Origin: Anas platyrhynchos
Lineage: Eukaryota; Chordata; Aves; Anseriformes; Anatidae
DNA length: 64,000 bases
Assembly: GCF_047663525.1 (NCBI RefSeq)
Contig: NC_092621.1
Coordinates: 76,250,501 to 76,314,500 of the forward strand
Direction: 5' to 3'
Shown here: in pieces, positions 13,001 through 28,000 of the stretch
How positions within the stretch are numbered: the first letter of the stretch is position 1
Layout: each line of letters starts with the position of its first letter
Notes under the pieces: model-generated
Seen by the model: only the letters and a program-made list of their open reading frames with translations
Databases searched by the model: none
Told to the model about the DNA's origin: nothing
Made by a program: the position numbers and the translations under genes

Positions 13001-16000
13001 TTTTCTCAATGGATTGCTTGAAATCAGTGAAGGAAAAATGACTGCTCTGGGTAAATATCTTTGATTTAGGGAGGGGACGTTGGGACATCATCATATTACT
13101 TTTGCCTAACAATAATATAAAGAGAATGTGAGCAAAAGAGGCCAGACAACCTCAGTGTTAAGCTGCTATTACATTCATGAAATAGAGCATAAAATCACAT
13201 CCAGTAACACTGCCTTAGTTTCCCTGTTATATACATCGCCTCAGACTGTGGAGCACCTGAGCTTTCAGTACCCGACCTCCATTGCAATTTTCTTGCCATT
13301 TCTATTATATAATTAAACCACTATGAAACAGTAGTTAGTGAACCTTGCATTGTTTTCCCAAGTGGACATTAACGTAGTAGTTTGCTGTTTCTTTTTTTTT
13401 TTTCTTTTTTCTTTTTCCACCCATATATGTGTATCTATATTTAGATTTCGTATTTAGGACTGAATTGTACATGTTCCCGGGTTGCTGATTCTGTTCTGGC
13501 AGATGCTAAGGCACTTAACAGTGTCAGTGATTGATTTTGGGAGACCAGCTGGACAACTTGGCTGCATGTGGACACTGCTCATGCAGAATCATGCACTTTA
13601 AATCATGAAAATCAGTGGAGTTATTCAATTTGAGAAATGCCTGGAGGAAAAAATAAATAAACATTTTTTTGAGAGAATATTCAGACCATATTCAATTTTG
13701 CACAGCTAGATGAGAATTAAGTTCCCAGTCTCACCTTGGGCTTTTAGACCATGCCCTGGCCTTGAACCACTTTCTAGAGCCCAAATAAAGCATACAAGGA
13801 AGCAAAACCCTCAAATTCAGGCAACTAAATTCAGTACAAGAGGTAGAACCACGAGAAAGTCCAGTTATATTAAATCATCTTATGTCACCTCACAAATACA
13901 GTGTTACAACTATATATCTAAAGTCTATATTAAAGCAAAGGAACTGGTCACTTAAAAAGTTAAATTTTGCTATGTCAGAGGAAATCTAGGATAGTGTTGA
14001 TTACATCACTGGAACAAGATTGAACAGATTCATTTCATGGCAAAATTTACTACGGAATCTAAGTAGAATTAATCTGTCCACATGAGGGTCTCTAGGAGTG
14101 TGCCAGACAGATAAGTTCATGGAAACAAAGGTGGGAAGTAAAACTGAAAAATGCTCATTCAACTTCTGATGCAAAGGAAATTAAAAATGATGTATTCTTA
14201 AAGAAGAGCTATTACTACGTTTTATATCTAACCCTTATTTGAAAAGTTTGTGTTGTCACCACTAACTCATCTTCTTCACAAACTAGGATTTCCTCAGGGC
14301 ATGAATTGTCTCTCAATGTGTATGTACAGCCCCAGGCAGACAAAGAGCCAAAGCATTAACTCTAACTTCTCAGCATTATCATAATTCAAATAATAAATGG
14401 TTTGAAACAGAGTGTCACTTTTAAACTGCTTTAGTGCAGATGGTCTGTTTCTTAATTCCCAGCCCCATAGTTAGTGAGCTGAGCTTATTGAACTGCTTGC
14501 CAATTCTGTTAAGAGCAGATGGAGTGAAACGGGATAAAGGCAATGTTTCAGTGTGGCTCCCATGCATCGGCTCCTACCCACAGATGCCATTATCGACATA
14601 CATTTTACAACTCTACATCTCTCGCCATCAGCGGTTAGAATTATAAAAAGGTTGAGCATACTTGGCTTGAATGTCAATAATCAATAAGGATGCTCATCTG
14701 GCTTAATAAGGATAAATTGTTGCCCTTGAAACAGCATACATACCATTACAGCAAAGCGAGCTAGGGCTTGCTCCTTGAGGTTTATGCCAACTCCGTATCC
14801 GCCTGCATGCATGTGCATGCTTTTATAATGCATTTCTTTGACCATTCCTTAACATCATGGATTCCTCTTGTGTGTCTTATAAATGTAGTTAAATTAATTC
14901 TTTTGGGTGCTCCCTTAAAAGCTCATTTCTTCCACTTCAGGCTGGCTTTTTTATTTATTTTTTTTTCCTAAAGACTTCCATTACAAACTCTGTCTTTCAT
15001 AATTTCACGGTTTCATTTTCTAAAGCCTGCTGACAGAACATGGTAGGTGAGATTTGCAGAAGTGCCTGCTGTGAGTGGACCATCACTGCTGCTAAAGCTG
15101 ATGATCAAATTCTGTCCAGCTTTAGCTAGGGCAGATAGACTTCTGTGCAACAGGGTTAAACTAATTCCGAGTATTTAGGAAATAGTGATCCTGCCCCTGT
15201 GGGGAACATCTATCATATTTCATGAAAAGAACAAATGGTCTGATGGCAAACTAAATACTTACTACATAAGCACATTTAACATGAAGATAGGTAAATCCCT
15301 GGAGACTTACATTTTGATGTTTTAATAAATAAAACTGTACAGTTATTAAACAAAACAGTTCAGAAATCATCCTCTGGCCTTCAGACTGTCCAGCATGTGA
15401 AATCAGTGGCCAAACTCTGTCATAAAGAGCAGTGGCTGCAGCCAGATTTCCTCGTGGGAATTGGCCCAGGCATGCTCAGAGAAACTGTGAAATTGGGACA
15501 GGCTATGGCAAGGACCATACTAACAACCTAACAGCACGGGTGATTGCCAGTCCTGCCTCCATATCCTGGCACTTTTTACGTCATTATTACAAATAACAGC
15601 ATATGACCTCCAAAATTTTCAATGACCTCCTCAAAAGTTTTGTGACTTCTGATAAGTTTCCACTGCAGGGATGTCCTTCATCCAAATTTCTTTTCAAAGT
15701 TGGCAGGAGCTCTGTTGCCTTTGTGGCAGATTCAGACAAGTATATTTTTGAGAAGCTGTGAAGGCTGTAAAAAGCATCCAGTGTTGCCAACGCTTGCTGC
15801 TAAAATGGTGGGGTAGAAGTCTGCAGTGTTAGCTTCCTCTTCCCTCCATGGGCAGAAGCCTTCCATCCATGAAAACTATCCTGTCAGTAAATTTTATATG
15901 CTAAACCAAGGACATGACAAATTAATTGCAGTAAATTAATTGCAGTAAAAATAGGAGTTTTTGTGATACATGGTAAAGGTAAAAGCTCCGTTTGTTCCCT

Positions 16001-19000
16001 GTATCCCAGAAGTAAGTATAAGGAGGCCTCGTACTTGATGTGTCATGCCACTGAGTGTAAGAACAGCAGATCCTTTTCTTGGCTGGCAGGTGGGTCTATC
16101 TCAGTTCATCCCAACTGAATGGTGTGGCTTCTCTGTGGAAGTTCAGCATCCCACAGACACAATGGTGTGTAGTAGTTTCTGTGGGCTGGAACCTGGCTCA
16201 TGTGTTTTAAAGTTTGCTTATGTCATTATTAACCTTCTACTTCTTTCCTTTTCCTGACAGATTTTTATTGGTGAGATATCCATGTATTTCATAAAGTCAA
16301 CCAGAGAAACCCTAATTATTCAAGAGAAAACTATTTTGACTGGAGAGTGCTGTTACCTGAACCCACTGCTTCGAAGAATAATACGTTTTATAGGTAAGCA
16401 TGTTTAGCACTGCAAGTTTAGTCCCTCTTTGCACTAAAACAGAACAAAAGATCCTAATCATCTACAGCACAAAATTAATTAAGCTGTGAAATCTTTGCAG
16501 ACATTTTCCACCTTAGAGGGATAGTCCCCCTCGGGATTTGCAAGGTAATGTTTGAAATGTGCCATGTCATGCTGTCTGGACCTGGTTTATATCCTGTTCT
16601 GCTGAGCTTAATGCTTCATCTGAACCCTTGAAGAAAGGTTATGCCAATCAAATCCTTATATGAATAATTCCATCATTGCTATTCTCTGTAAGCTACCCAT
16701 TTTACTTACAAATCGGTTCTCAGCAGCCCATCTCTTCAGCATTTTTTTTATTCAAGTTTAATTTTAACATCTATAGCTCTGGCACATAATGTTCAGCTGA
16801 GCACAGCATAAAAAAGCCCAAAGCCCACTAAAATAACATTCTTATTTTTATTGTATTTGTGTTTGGTTTTGTTGCTGTTGTTTTTGTTAGAGATTTTGTT
16901 GAGTTAATTGCTGAGAAACAAAGGAAAAAATTCTGTCACAAAACCATTTGGAGTTTGCTTTCTGTTGTACTTGAAGACCTCTACACCCTTTTCACAAAGC
17001 TTAATCAGTGGAAAAAGGCCCAGGAGACGTTCACCAAGGGGACCGTCTCATGGTTCTTTAGGAGTAGAAGCAGCAGCACAGCCTGAATATCTGCTGTGGC
17101 ACTGACAGGGGATCTTACTGCTCTCTGAAGGCTTCTCAGTTCAAAGCTACTTAAGGCTGCCCAAGCTGTGCCTTTGAGCGTTTAGAAGTAGGGAGAGCTG
17201 TCTCACTGCCTGCACAGAACAGTGGTAAATATGACTCTCCACAGACCATGAGTTTTTATTCACAGGCCATCTCTGCACCTCCCTCCCTGTGTACTCACAG
17301 AGGTAAATCACCCTTACATATACCCCCTTTAGGAGGGTTGGGTCTGAATTCACAGTGTGAGTTAAAATAAACAGCTGAACAAAAAAATGAAAATATCTGA
17401 ATCACATCTTCCCTGTCATTTCTAAATTTTTGAGCTTTATATGTGAAAAAACAAAAGGGCTGGTGTGACGATGGCTTCCATGGAGTGTAGCCATGGCTGC
17501 AGGCAGGGATTCTTGCAATTTGTTCAGGTTTTCATCAGAAAAAAATACATGCTGCATAGGATGAAAAACTGTGGTTTTCTTTCTCCCTGTCCTTTTTCTG
17601 TAACTCCTGCTTTTTTGCATGGAGATTAGGAAGTGAAATAGGTTTTTTACCCTCTCCCACATTGGGGGTGGAGACACAAACCACCTGTGGTTCATTACCC
17701 AGGCCTGTCCTGTGTGCTGCTCATTAAAACAAAAGACGTGAGAATGTAATTAAAGTAAAATACCCTTGAACTTCAGATAACCTCTAGGATATATTGATGG
17801 ATAGTAAACTGCCATTAGGAGAAAAGCAGGGTACTGAGGTCCACTGGGCCACTCAGGGCTGTTTGGCTGTTGCAGCACATTCAGCACGTTTTGCAAAGTC
17901 CTAATCAAATACTCTCGCCTGCGGGGTCAGCACTAAAAGAGCTTAAACCATGGCGGCTAAGCACTTGCTCTATATGTTTTCTTGTAATTATATTTTTCTG
18001 CCCTGCTTTCATTTTAATTATCTTTATTCTTAGGCATTCATGCTATAGTTTTTCTTCTGGTGGAGGAGGCAATGATGATACTGTGGACTGTTGGAGAGTA
18101 GCAGGATATGAACCTGCTAGAGAAATCAATCTTGGCTTTGCAGCTTTATTTATCTTGCAGAGAAAAAGGAAGTTAACCTTATTAGAAATGGCTTAAAGTG
18201 TTGGTCTTATTTTAAACTCCACTGATTGCAAGTTTTTGTCAGAAACCTCCCTGTCTCTGCTGTGAAGTGAGGGAAGCAGAGCTTGTTGAAAAGTGACTGA
18301 AATCATTTATAAAAGGAACTAAAAATAACCACGCTTATTTCATTGAAATTCCAAATGCATCTGAAAATGTGAAATGGACTGACCAGCTGTAGCTCATGCT
18401 GGGTGATAAGGGAATTTATCTTCACACAGCTACTCACTCCAGAAGGAGGATACCTGGATATGGAGAGACCAACGGGTTGCTCGTACATGGATTTCCTCGC
18501 ATGCTAAACATGAGGACCATAGGTTACAGAGATATTAAATAGTTTTTCTCCCAAGATATCCTAGCAAGTGGACTGGCTTGTTGCAAGAAAACCAGTTTAG
18601 TTGTGGTACAAATTCATTTGAATATCCACATCTGATAACCCTTTTTAGCCCAGATTAGTGAGCAAGAGCCTTCCATGAGTACCTCCAAAAAATAGCAATC
18701 GAGCTCTGTGGAACAATGCTTTATCTCTTATGTCATCACAGTTCATATTACTCAAAAGGGTGAGAAATACCATTCAGTGTATCTGGATGTTTATGCCTAA
18801 GGAAAAATTAACACAACTTTCTGACCTTGAAAGGCACATCACTGACAGCGTCTGAGAGTTGTTATTTCCATATTTTACAAAGGCAAAGAGACTTTTTGTT
18901 TGTCCCTTACTCCGTAACTTCAGACTATCTTTGGTGGTGTAAAAGATAATCACGCTTGTCACATTATCACCATGGGACTTTTTGGATTTGGTTGCTGGAC

Positions 19001-22000
19001 TTGAGCTTTTTCTCCTCATGTTTTTTCTTTGTGTGCCTCACAATGAGGCATTTTAATTTATTTATTTATTTATTACTCTAGTGCTTGTGCAAAGAATTAA
19101 GCAAAATCAAACCCTATAGCTTTTCCTGGATGTTGACAATGCCCCATGTTTTTTTTCATTCACTTTTGTACCTTGCCTGCTGTGCTTCCTGCTTATTTGC
19201 CCTTTGTTTCCTCAAGTCCTCAGCAGTTGTCCGTCTCTAGAGTTCTCCCCTTGCAAGTTTAGTGGGGTCCTTAAATGTTGAGCTTTGTCTTAAATTTTTC
19301 ACTGCTTCTGCATCCATAGAAAGCTGGAGCAAAATTTTTCTTTCTTCCTGGCCCAAACATAAATTCTGCACATTTTGCCTTCGGTGGCAAAAAACTGTCT
19401 CTCAATTTACTTCAGTGTATATCAAGTCCTTTACTGCATCCCAGATAGGAGAAATCTGCTGTGTTCCCTGTATTTGGAAAATCAATTCCTTTATCAGTGG
19501 AATAAAGCTGGCTTAGCTTGGAAACATCAGACTTTGATATATGTTGCAATTTGTTCCATCTTCCTCTTTATCTTTTATATTCCTTCCACAGACATTTATT
19601 TTAAAGATTTTCAGTTCAAACAAGAGGTGTGCAGTTGCTTTGGAGTAATTTTTTCTGTCTAAAATATTGGTGCTGCACTGCTATTCTTTAGTACCACCAT
19701 CGCTCTTCCCTCCCCTCCCCATCCCTCAAAGGAGTTTTATTAAGAACTTAAGCTACCTAAATTCACAGGTTTTGTATTGAACCTTTGAGAAAGCAGTGAG
19801 GAAGAGAAGTTTGTTTCTTGGGCCTCTGCCACTTCTCCCTGCCACCCAGCCTGAAAACACACAGCTTTTTGTATTTTTATTCACTTTTTCTTGTGGCAAT
19901 TTCCCAATCAGTACCCCTGTTAACATCTTGCATTTGCTCTTATTCACCATTTGTATTCCAAATAGAGGTTATACGTTATTTTAGTGTTATTTTGAGAATG
20001 ATCTTAGTCAAGGATTTAGTACGCGTACATACAGCAGTTGCACCACCCCCAGGATCATGGATTCAGACCTCACTGACAGTCTGGCAGTGTGATCAGAGTG
20101 TGTATTTTGTTGCATTTCAATATATTAGGTTTCTAATCCCTGTGATTAAGTTGTATACCTGCAAAGCTCTGATAACATGCAAGTAGCCTGTCTCCAGATA
20201 TTTAGAAATGCAACGTGCTTTGTGAATTTGTTACCAGTGGCTTTTACTTTGGAGCTGCATAATTTGCAGTTAACGAATGGCACAGATCAGCTTCTGCTGA
20301 CAGCTTAATTTAAACCATGGGGGCACCTCACAGTGGGCAGCTAAATAATGAAATTAAGGCTTTATTTCGGCAAATTAAGGCTTTAGTTCAGCAAATAAAG
20401 GTTTACAAGATTTACACACACATTGAGTTTATTGTAATAGGATAGATAAACCCCAGAGCTCTGATGTCAATTCCCTGTGCAGCTGCAGGACATAGTTTGC
20501 CTGACCTTATCCTTCCGTCTGCCTTCATAATGAAACAATGCACGTTCTGTAATTAACTGGCTGCCTTTCAGGAGGGCTCAAGCTGTGTTTGGGTGAGGCT
20601 TGAACTACCATAGGTCTCACTTCTTATCACTGAGGAACCTCCACAATGAGAGGTGTCTGTGCTGGGGACAAATCAAATGTTACTGCTCCCTTTTATGCGG
20701 GGCTTTGAGATGACTGTTGCCTAGATGAAAACTGATAGTTATAAAGCAGCAAAGCAGGAAGAAATCATGGACACCTATGGGGAGGGGGCTCAAGGCTCTG
20801 GAGTGGTTTTGCACTGGCAACTGAATTTCTTCTTGTGTGTTCAGACCACGTATCTTGCTCCTTATGTCTTGAAGAAACAGTACCCAGGCAGGACACTCAC
20901 AGGTGAAGCAGGTAGAAGTAAGAGGCAGTAGAGAGCTGGAGCAGTGGGCTTTGTGGGGAGATTAAAACCAATCCTGTGATCAGATTGTGAGTGCTCAGTA
21001 ACAGCTTGCTCTTGAGCCTGTAACTGATGCCACAGCAACAAGCAGTACCTTTTCCTGCAATGCCTATCTCTCCAGCTGTAAAATGGCAAATGATACAGAT
21101 CTCCTTTAACAACACCCTTGAAGATATAATGATGGAAGGTGGTTTAGCAGATTCTAGGTCACAAGACTAACAATGGATGGCTTAATTGGCTGCACCAGGC
21201 AATTATGGGAACACCCGCAGAGATGGTGTGAAGATCAGCATTTCTGTAGAACCAGAAGTTGTTCCAAGGACTTCCTCCACTGAAACTCTTACCCTCTTTA
21301 CAACTCTTAGGAGTAGGAAAGAGGTTGTGAGAATGTGAGCGTGCATGTGTAATATGAAAGTTTTCCCAGCAAATCAGGTCGAGTGTGACAAATTCAGACA
21401 ATTGTCTGGGCATTTGTCTTGGGAGAGGGAGGCGTGCCTAAATAAACTCACTTTGCAGAAGACATGAGGATAGTTACTCAAGAGCACAGCTTCTGATGTC
21501 CCACAAGCACTTCAATGCATTGTTTCTTTTGTCACTTTACTTAACAGATTCATGGTTTTCCTCTAATAAAGGCTTCTGCCTCCTCATTCTCATTTCCACC
21601 CACTGGCTTCTCACTTCTCTCTTCCCAATGTCTTTTCAGCAGCTTGTCTACAACTCCCATGGTTCCTTTTGTGTGTGTTTATTTATTTGTTTTGTTTCAG
21701 ATCAGTGGCATTTTAAATGTCTGTAATAGTGAGAGTTTCCATGGAGTCAGCAGGCAGCTGCAGTCACTGATGTCAGAGAGATTCAGGCTGGAAGAAGAGC
21801 GCTTGAGCAAGAGTTGCCAGGAGAAAACGAGTTACTGCTAATGTTAACGGTGAGGGAGGAGAGTTAGACCCTTCTGTAGGGCATGCATGTCTGTTAGCAG
21901 AAGCAATAGACTTAGCTGGAGATGGTAACACTGACGAACAGCCACTCAAGGAGTTTAGTACCAGAAAAACCATTGGAGCTGTGTGTCAGTGAGAGCCCAA

Positions 22001-25000
22001 CAATTATGGATTCATGCTTGGAGGATTATTTGGCAGCAATTTATGGGGGATGTAAATGGAGAAAATAAAACTGAAGCATTAAAAATTGAAGCTGCTGAAG
22101 ATTTAGATGCTTCCTCCAAGCCAAGTTTTAGGTCAGGTGAGATGGAGTTGGAAGGACTTAGGGTTCATTTGTCTGTCCTCAGCTTTTTTTTTTTTTTTTG
22201 TAAAAGTCATTCTTTGTTTTTTGTTTTGTTCTGTTTAGTCTTTCTCACTGGAGGTGAAGAGAGGTTCAGATCTGAGCCTTGATTTCTTCCTCTTGGGATC
22301 TGGGGCAGCTAAAGGGAGTAGCAGGGAGTAAAGTCTACCCTGTATCCATGGTCTAAATTAGTGTCTCCAAACTACACTGCGCTTACTGGTTTGCTTTCAA
22401 TCTCTTCTTTCTATCAGCTTCTTACACACACAAAAACAGCAGAGAGCCAGGACAGTGAAGAAAAGTCAGGATGCCTTATCAGAAATAGTACGCCTTCTGC
22501 TCCTTGCTTAAGATCTCCTGAAGCCAGACTATGTGATACATGTGGATGAGAGGAAGGAGTGGCTTTATACAACTTAAATTAGCTTGTATCCATCCTTTGT
22601 GTTGACAACCATCTGTGCAGGCTGTGTTTTTACAGGTCTCCTTTCAATGTGGCTAGTGCTGTGTACATCCTTATTCAACATATGTTAAGTTCCGGACTAA
22701 AGTCCACTCCCAGGTTTTCTAGGCCAGAGTGAGCACAGCATGATAACGTGCCACAGTTTAGCAGGACGGTATCACCTCCCACTAAATCTAGCATCAAAGT
22801 ATGCAAGAGGTACAAATTCTCACATTCTCTGTGTGGCATGATATCACAAATTTCAGCTGTATAACTGTAAAGAGCTAGGACTAGCTACCCTTCCCATGAA
22901 GCCTGTCAGCAGTGGCTTGTCTGCCTCTAAAAACCTGTCAGTTACCTCACGGCATTCCCATGCTCTGGTTAGTTAACTTAGCTCCTGTAGGCCATTGAGC
23001 AAATCAGTTTCATATACAGATTCCTGAGGTACAAAAGCTATCAGGGGACTGACTCTCCACTGGTGCCAAGGCTCGCTGGTGTTATAGCCTTTAAATTAAT
23101 TACAACGAACCCTGTTTCAAAGTCTCCAGAGAGTATATGTAATGTAATCAGTCTGCAAGGGTTAAATTCCTGCTAGCTGAATTCGTTGGTGCACATCGCT
23201 GTAATTTTCATAAGGCACAATTTGGCAGAGCTGCAGAAGGGGAATTACAGTGATCCCTGTACATCGCAATGGAGAACATGATAAAGGTTTCAACCATGAC
23301 TTGTTCTGCAGAGCACACAGCCATCAGCACTGACACTGGGCAAGCACTTTCAGTGCTGCCGAATATTGAGAAAATACAGGTGTTGAAATTTCTTTCTTTC
23401 AGAGTAAAACACCAGACTGCCTTTGTACCTGTGCACTGCATAGAGATTGAAATAACTTTATGAAGCCTGTGAGCATTTTCTGAAATACTTCAGTTTTTGA
23501 CTTGTACTAACTTTGCAATAAAAACCATGGGCCAGATAACAGCTTGGCTCTTGGATTTCCCTTAAGCATTGTAAAGAGCTGGGTAATAATCCTCGTTGCA
23601 TTCCCCGTGATTTGCACAGCACATCAAAACAGTACTGTTCAAAGCAAGTCATGATAAAGGGGAGGAAGAATGTCACATCAGTAAAAAGATATGACAGTCC
23701 TGCAGTCTAGAACCGAAGGAAGGCTACTGCCTTCCTTGATCTCCACCATCTCCTTAAACCCATGATCACACACCAGTTCCTTGAGGCAGCACCATGGATT
23801 TAATGTGCCTTTTCTTGAGTGCTCGGTTCTAACCCATGGCCTGGAGATTTGGTAATAAACTCGGTCCTCAAAATCCTCTTCACTGTGGTAACACTTCTTC
23901 CTGACCTTGTGGATGCATTCTGAGGACAAAGCGTGAGCGAGCAGCAGTAGAAAGTACCACTGCACATTTGCACAATTAATCCATTGCTAGATAAGGATTT
24001 TATTTCATGTCACTGTCCTCTGTAAAGACAGGCCCTACGTGTTTGAAAGGACCTAACTCTTGCTAGTTATGGCCCTCCTGCTTTCGTTATCTACATGGAG
24101 GGTTACAGTATCTGCAGAACTATCTTTGATTCTTCTTAATTTGAGGTAAGGCATTTTCAGTTGCATTATATTCCTGACTCCCTGATATTTTTGTTTCTCA
24201 GACTACATCAATCTTTTTTTCCTTTTATAACTCAGTACAGATAAGCAGTGAAGATACTGTAACCCTTACAGCTCTCCTAAGATATGTTGATATCCCTGAA
24301 GCTCCAGCTTTTGGTTGTACTTAAATATACGTCAATCTCAGTTCAGTTAGAGTTTAAATTACTTTTGCCTACAAAGCTGTAGGAGAGAGAAGGCAAAAAT
24401 ATATGACTGCCAGCATTCCCAGACCATAAGTAAAATATTTATTTTTTCTAAATTTCTATGATACTTTAATCCCGTTTAGTGATGGGTAGGAGGAAAATTG
24501 AGGTGATTTAGTCTTTTGAAACATTTGGGTTTGGCATTACTGCAAACCTGCTCTTCTGTCCTTTGGTATGTAGGAAGCACTTGCACGCAAAGATCTATGA
24601 ACTTATATGTTCATAGCAGCCATAGCAGATACTGATAATGCTCATGGGGAGTCCCTGGAGGATGTGACTACTGCAGTTTCAAGCAAGGGATGCTCCACAA
24701 CCCTGCAAAAGCTTCTGGGTTCAAGTGCATACTTTCAGCTGTAGTGTATGAGGGTATGTGCTCCCACTGGCATAAGCTGAACTGCAACTGTATGGAAAGG
24801 TCTTCTGGACAAAAGTATTGAAGACGTATCCCAAAGGATTTGGCAAATATTGCTGGATCAGAATCTTAATTTTGCAATATCAGAATAGTGAATAGTCACA
24901 ATCCAAGAGATATGTGACATGCAATGGGAAGGTTAATTGTGTCTCAGCACTACACTGCTCCTCTGGTTTTTATTTTGTAGTTCAGAGCTACTATATTAAC

Positions 25001-28000
25001 ATTTTCCACCCACATCTAGTAAAAACTCATAAACACCTTAACAGCTCATGTGCATGACACTTGATTGCGGGCTGCAAGCCCTTGTCATAGTGAAAATGTT
25101 GCAGGCATAGTATAGATGCAGGGTTTGCAGTGAAACATGTAGCTCACAGTTCTGTTCAGAGCTTGAATCAAACAGATTCCTATGCATTTACTTACCACTT
25201 TCAGCCTTTTTTCTGAGTCCTTCTGGAGCCACTGAGTTAAGCACCTGCCATAGTTGAGCATGCAGTCTTCCATGCCATAAATCCCATGCAGGGCTCTGCT
25301 GGTGTCAACAGGGTTTTTTTCCAGGTAATGACAGCAGAGTTTTCTCCTTTATCTCTCATTATTTATCTTCCTTTCAGGTACCAAGACTGTTTTAAATGTC
25401 TTTGAATAATACTTATTTTTAACCTTTCTTCACAGGAGTGTTTGCGTTTGGACTTTTTGCTACTGACATATTTGTAAATGCTGGCCAGGTTGTGACTGGG
25501 AATTTGGCTCCATACTTCCTGACTGTGTGTAAACCCAACTACACTGGAAACGACTGTCGGACCCACCACCAGTTCATAAACAATGGCAACATCTGCACCG
25601 GGGATGTGGAGGTGATTGAAAAGGCAAGGAGATCCTTTCCATCCAAACATGCTGCTTTGAGCATCTACTCAGCTTTATACGCCACGGTGAGCACCACTGA
25701 TAATTGCTGATATGTATGACTGGTTTCTGCCTGTACATCTAGATGAGGTTATTTGTCTTACAGTGTCTTTTTTTAAGAAAAAGAGGGTTGTTTCAGGAAC
25801 AGCTTTCTTTCCTTCCCATGATGGAAAATCCCCTTTGCTCTGTCTCTGTTTTAGCACTGCTAGTTGTGGTGGTTTTACTCGGCTGGGCAGCTGAGCTCCA
25901 CCACAACCACTCTCTCACTCCCCTTCCTCAAAGGGAAAGGGAGAGAAATTATGATGCAAAGGGCTCAAGGGTTGGGATAAGGACAGGGAGATCACTCAAC
26001 AATTATTGTCACGGGCAAAACAGACTTAGCATAGGGAGATTAGAGAGATTTATTACCTATTACTAACAAGCTAGAGAAGTGAAAAACAAAGAAAACGAAT
26101 TAAAACCACCTTCCCCCCATTCACGCTTTGCTACCTCCCCCTGAGCAGCACAGGGGAATGGGGGCTGCAGTCAGTCCCTGACACTTTGTCTCCACCGCTC
26201 TTTCAGGGTCCCTCTCTGCCCCTGCTCCCCGTGGGGTCCCTCCCATGGGATGCCGTCCTTCCCAAACTGAGCCCATGGGGGCTGCCCACAGGCAGCAGCT
26301 CTTCAGGAACTGCTCCCACACAGCTCTGTCCCACGGGGTCCATCTCCCAGGAGCAAACTGCTCCAGCACGGGTCCCCCCCCACGGGTGGCAGCTCCCTCC
26401 AGACCCCCTGCTCCACGTGGGCTCCTCTCCACAGGCTGCAGCTCTGGCCCGGGGCCTGCTCCTGTGGGGGCTCTCCATGGGCCACAGCCTCCTCCAGGCC
26501 GCATCCACCTGCAGCAGTTCTTCTCTCCCCTCCTTAAATCTGCTCTCCTGGAGGCACAAACAGTATCGCTTATTGGCCCAGCTCTGGCCAACAGCAGGTT
26601 TTTTTTTTGGAGCTGGCTAAAACTGTCCCTTATCTAACATGGGGCAGCTGCTTGATTCTTCCCACAGAGACCACCCCTACAGCCCCCTGTTACCAAAACC
26701 TTGCCACACAAACCCAGCATAAGGAAATCAAATTCTTGTTGCTTTTGCAGCACTATGTAATGTAGAAGAATGAGGTCCTAATCTTGTCTTTGCTGCTGAT
26801 TTTCCCGGAGGCCACGGAGTAAGCATTTAACCACCTCTTCTCCCTTCCCCTGTCTCATCAACATTAAAATGGCTTAACTAGGAATATTTTCCCTCAGTAG
26901 CCTGACTCGAATGAGTGGCAGATTCTCTCTGTAGGTCATCAGAATTGGAGAAAAACCTCAAACTTATTAATGACAGGGTATTTACCCTGATTTTGGTACC
27001 AGATGATAAAACACCATATTATTGCTATGAAAAGAAGAGGCCACCCACTGCTGTTTCTTTTACCATCTGTTTGCATTGAAATTTGTGTGAATAATGATAG
27101 AGATATAAACCGTTAACTCCTTTGATCAGGAATTGTTCAGAAGTGCTTGGAAAGCCCATCACGTTTTGCATGCATTACTTCTGAACAATAAGCAACCATA
27201 TGTGAAATAACGTTTCTAATAAAGTCAGCATTGTTGTAGAAGCTGTTTCCATCATGATGTACTCTAAGATAACTGCTCCAGGACCGGGCTTGGTAAGCTT
27301 TTCAAGGAATTCCCCTGCCCAACCTCCTTTGGTTCCTAGGAAGCCACGTCTTCTACAAACAGCTGATTCCTACAGAAGGGGAATAGCACTTTTACTTCTT
27401 GGATTTAAGGTCCTAGTAGCTCGATGTTGCTCAGCCCTAAGCTTTCAAGAGTACTTCTGCTGCTTTCTCCATGGCTCTGGTGGAGAGTGAATGGCACACA
27501 AAGAGATGAGACTCCTGAGCCACAGTGGGACAGATGTTTAAAGTAACAGAGGACTGCATCAGATGTTTAAGGCACAGCTCTTACACCCACTTTATCTCCA
27601 CTCTCTGCTACAGTAGCCCCTGCAACTCAGCCAATGCAGGAGATTGTAGAGGGCCACAGAGGAAAATAACAGGTGGAGCCAGGATATGGAGTTCTTTTTG
27701 AGCCACAAGTTTTCAGTCTGCAGTACAATTTTAGCCCAGGTCTCTGCCTGAAAACACCCTCTGGCACTAATATGTTGTCAAATCACTGATCCTTAAGTAT
27801 CTTGTAGAGATGTCTCTGTACGTTGTTCATTACTCTGCTAGTGACAGTGCTCCCACGGTGGTTGGCTTGGCCACTTTGTTTTTGTATTGTTTTGTTTGTT
27901 TGATTGTTTTTGTTTGTTCATTTGATTAGATTTTTTTCCCTATAATCTGGGGAATTTAGTCAGTTAGTCTTTTTCTTGTCACCTGCCAAATACGCTGGGA

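Larger units (their letters stand above)
1591..16260 (+). other. PLPPR1: PLPPR1 intron (14.7 kb)
   Basis: This is a large intron containing three antisense CR1 fragments (about 5280-5990, 6308-6705 and 11055-12515), the AATA and TAA simple repeats near 1903-1946 and 4066-4096, an A tract at 8981-9007 and a 14-bp tandem duplication at 15919-15946. Numerous short ORFs show no recognisable protein similarity and are treated as chance frames. Confidence 0.85.
16394..25435 (+). other. PLPPR1: PLPPR1 intron (9.0 kb)
   Basis: No gene or large mobile element was recognised. It contains a TTTA microsatellite near 19055-19075 and an imperfect 21-bp tandem repeat near 20351-20413. Short ORFs on both strands look random. 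Confidence 0.8.

Noticed and set aside
26121..26637. Several overlapping frames of 118-156 codons on both strands
   Set aside because: All lie in the GC-rich LTR; their number on both strands reflects few stop codons at high GC, not coding.
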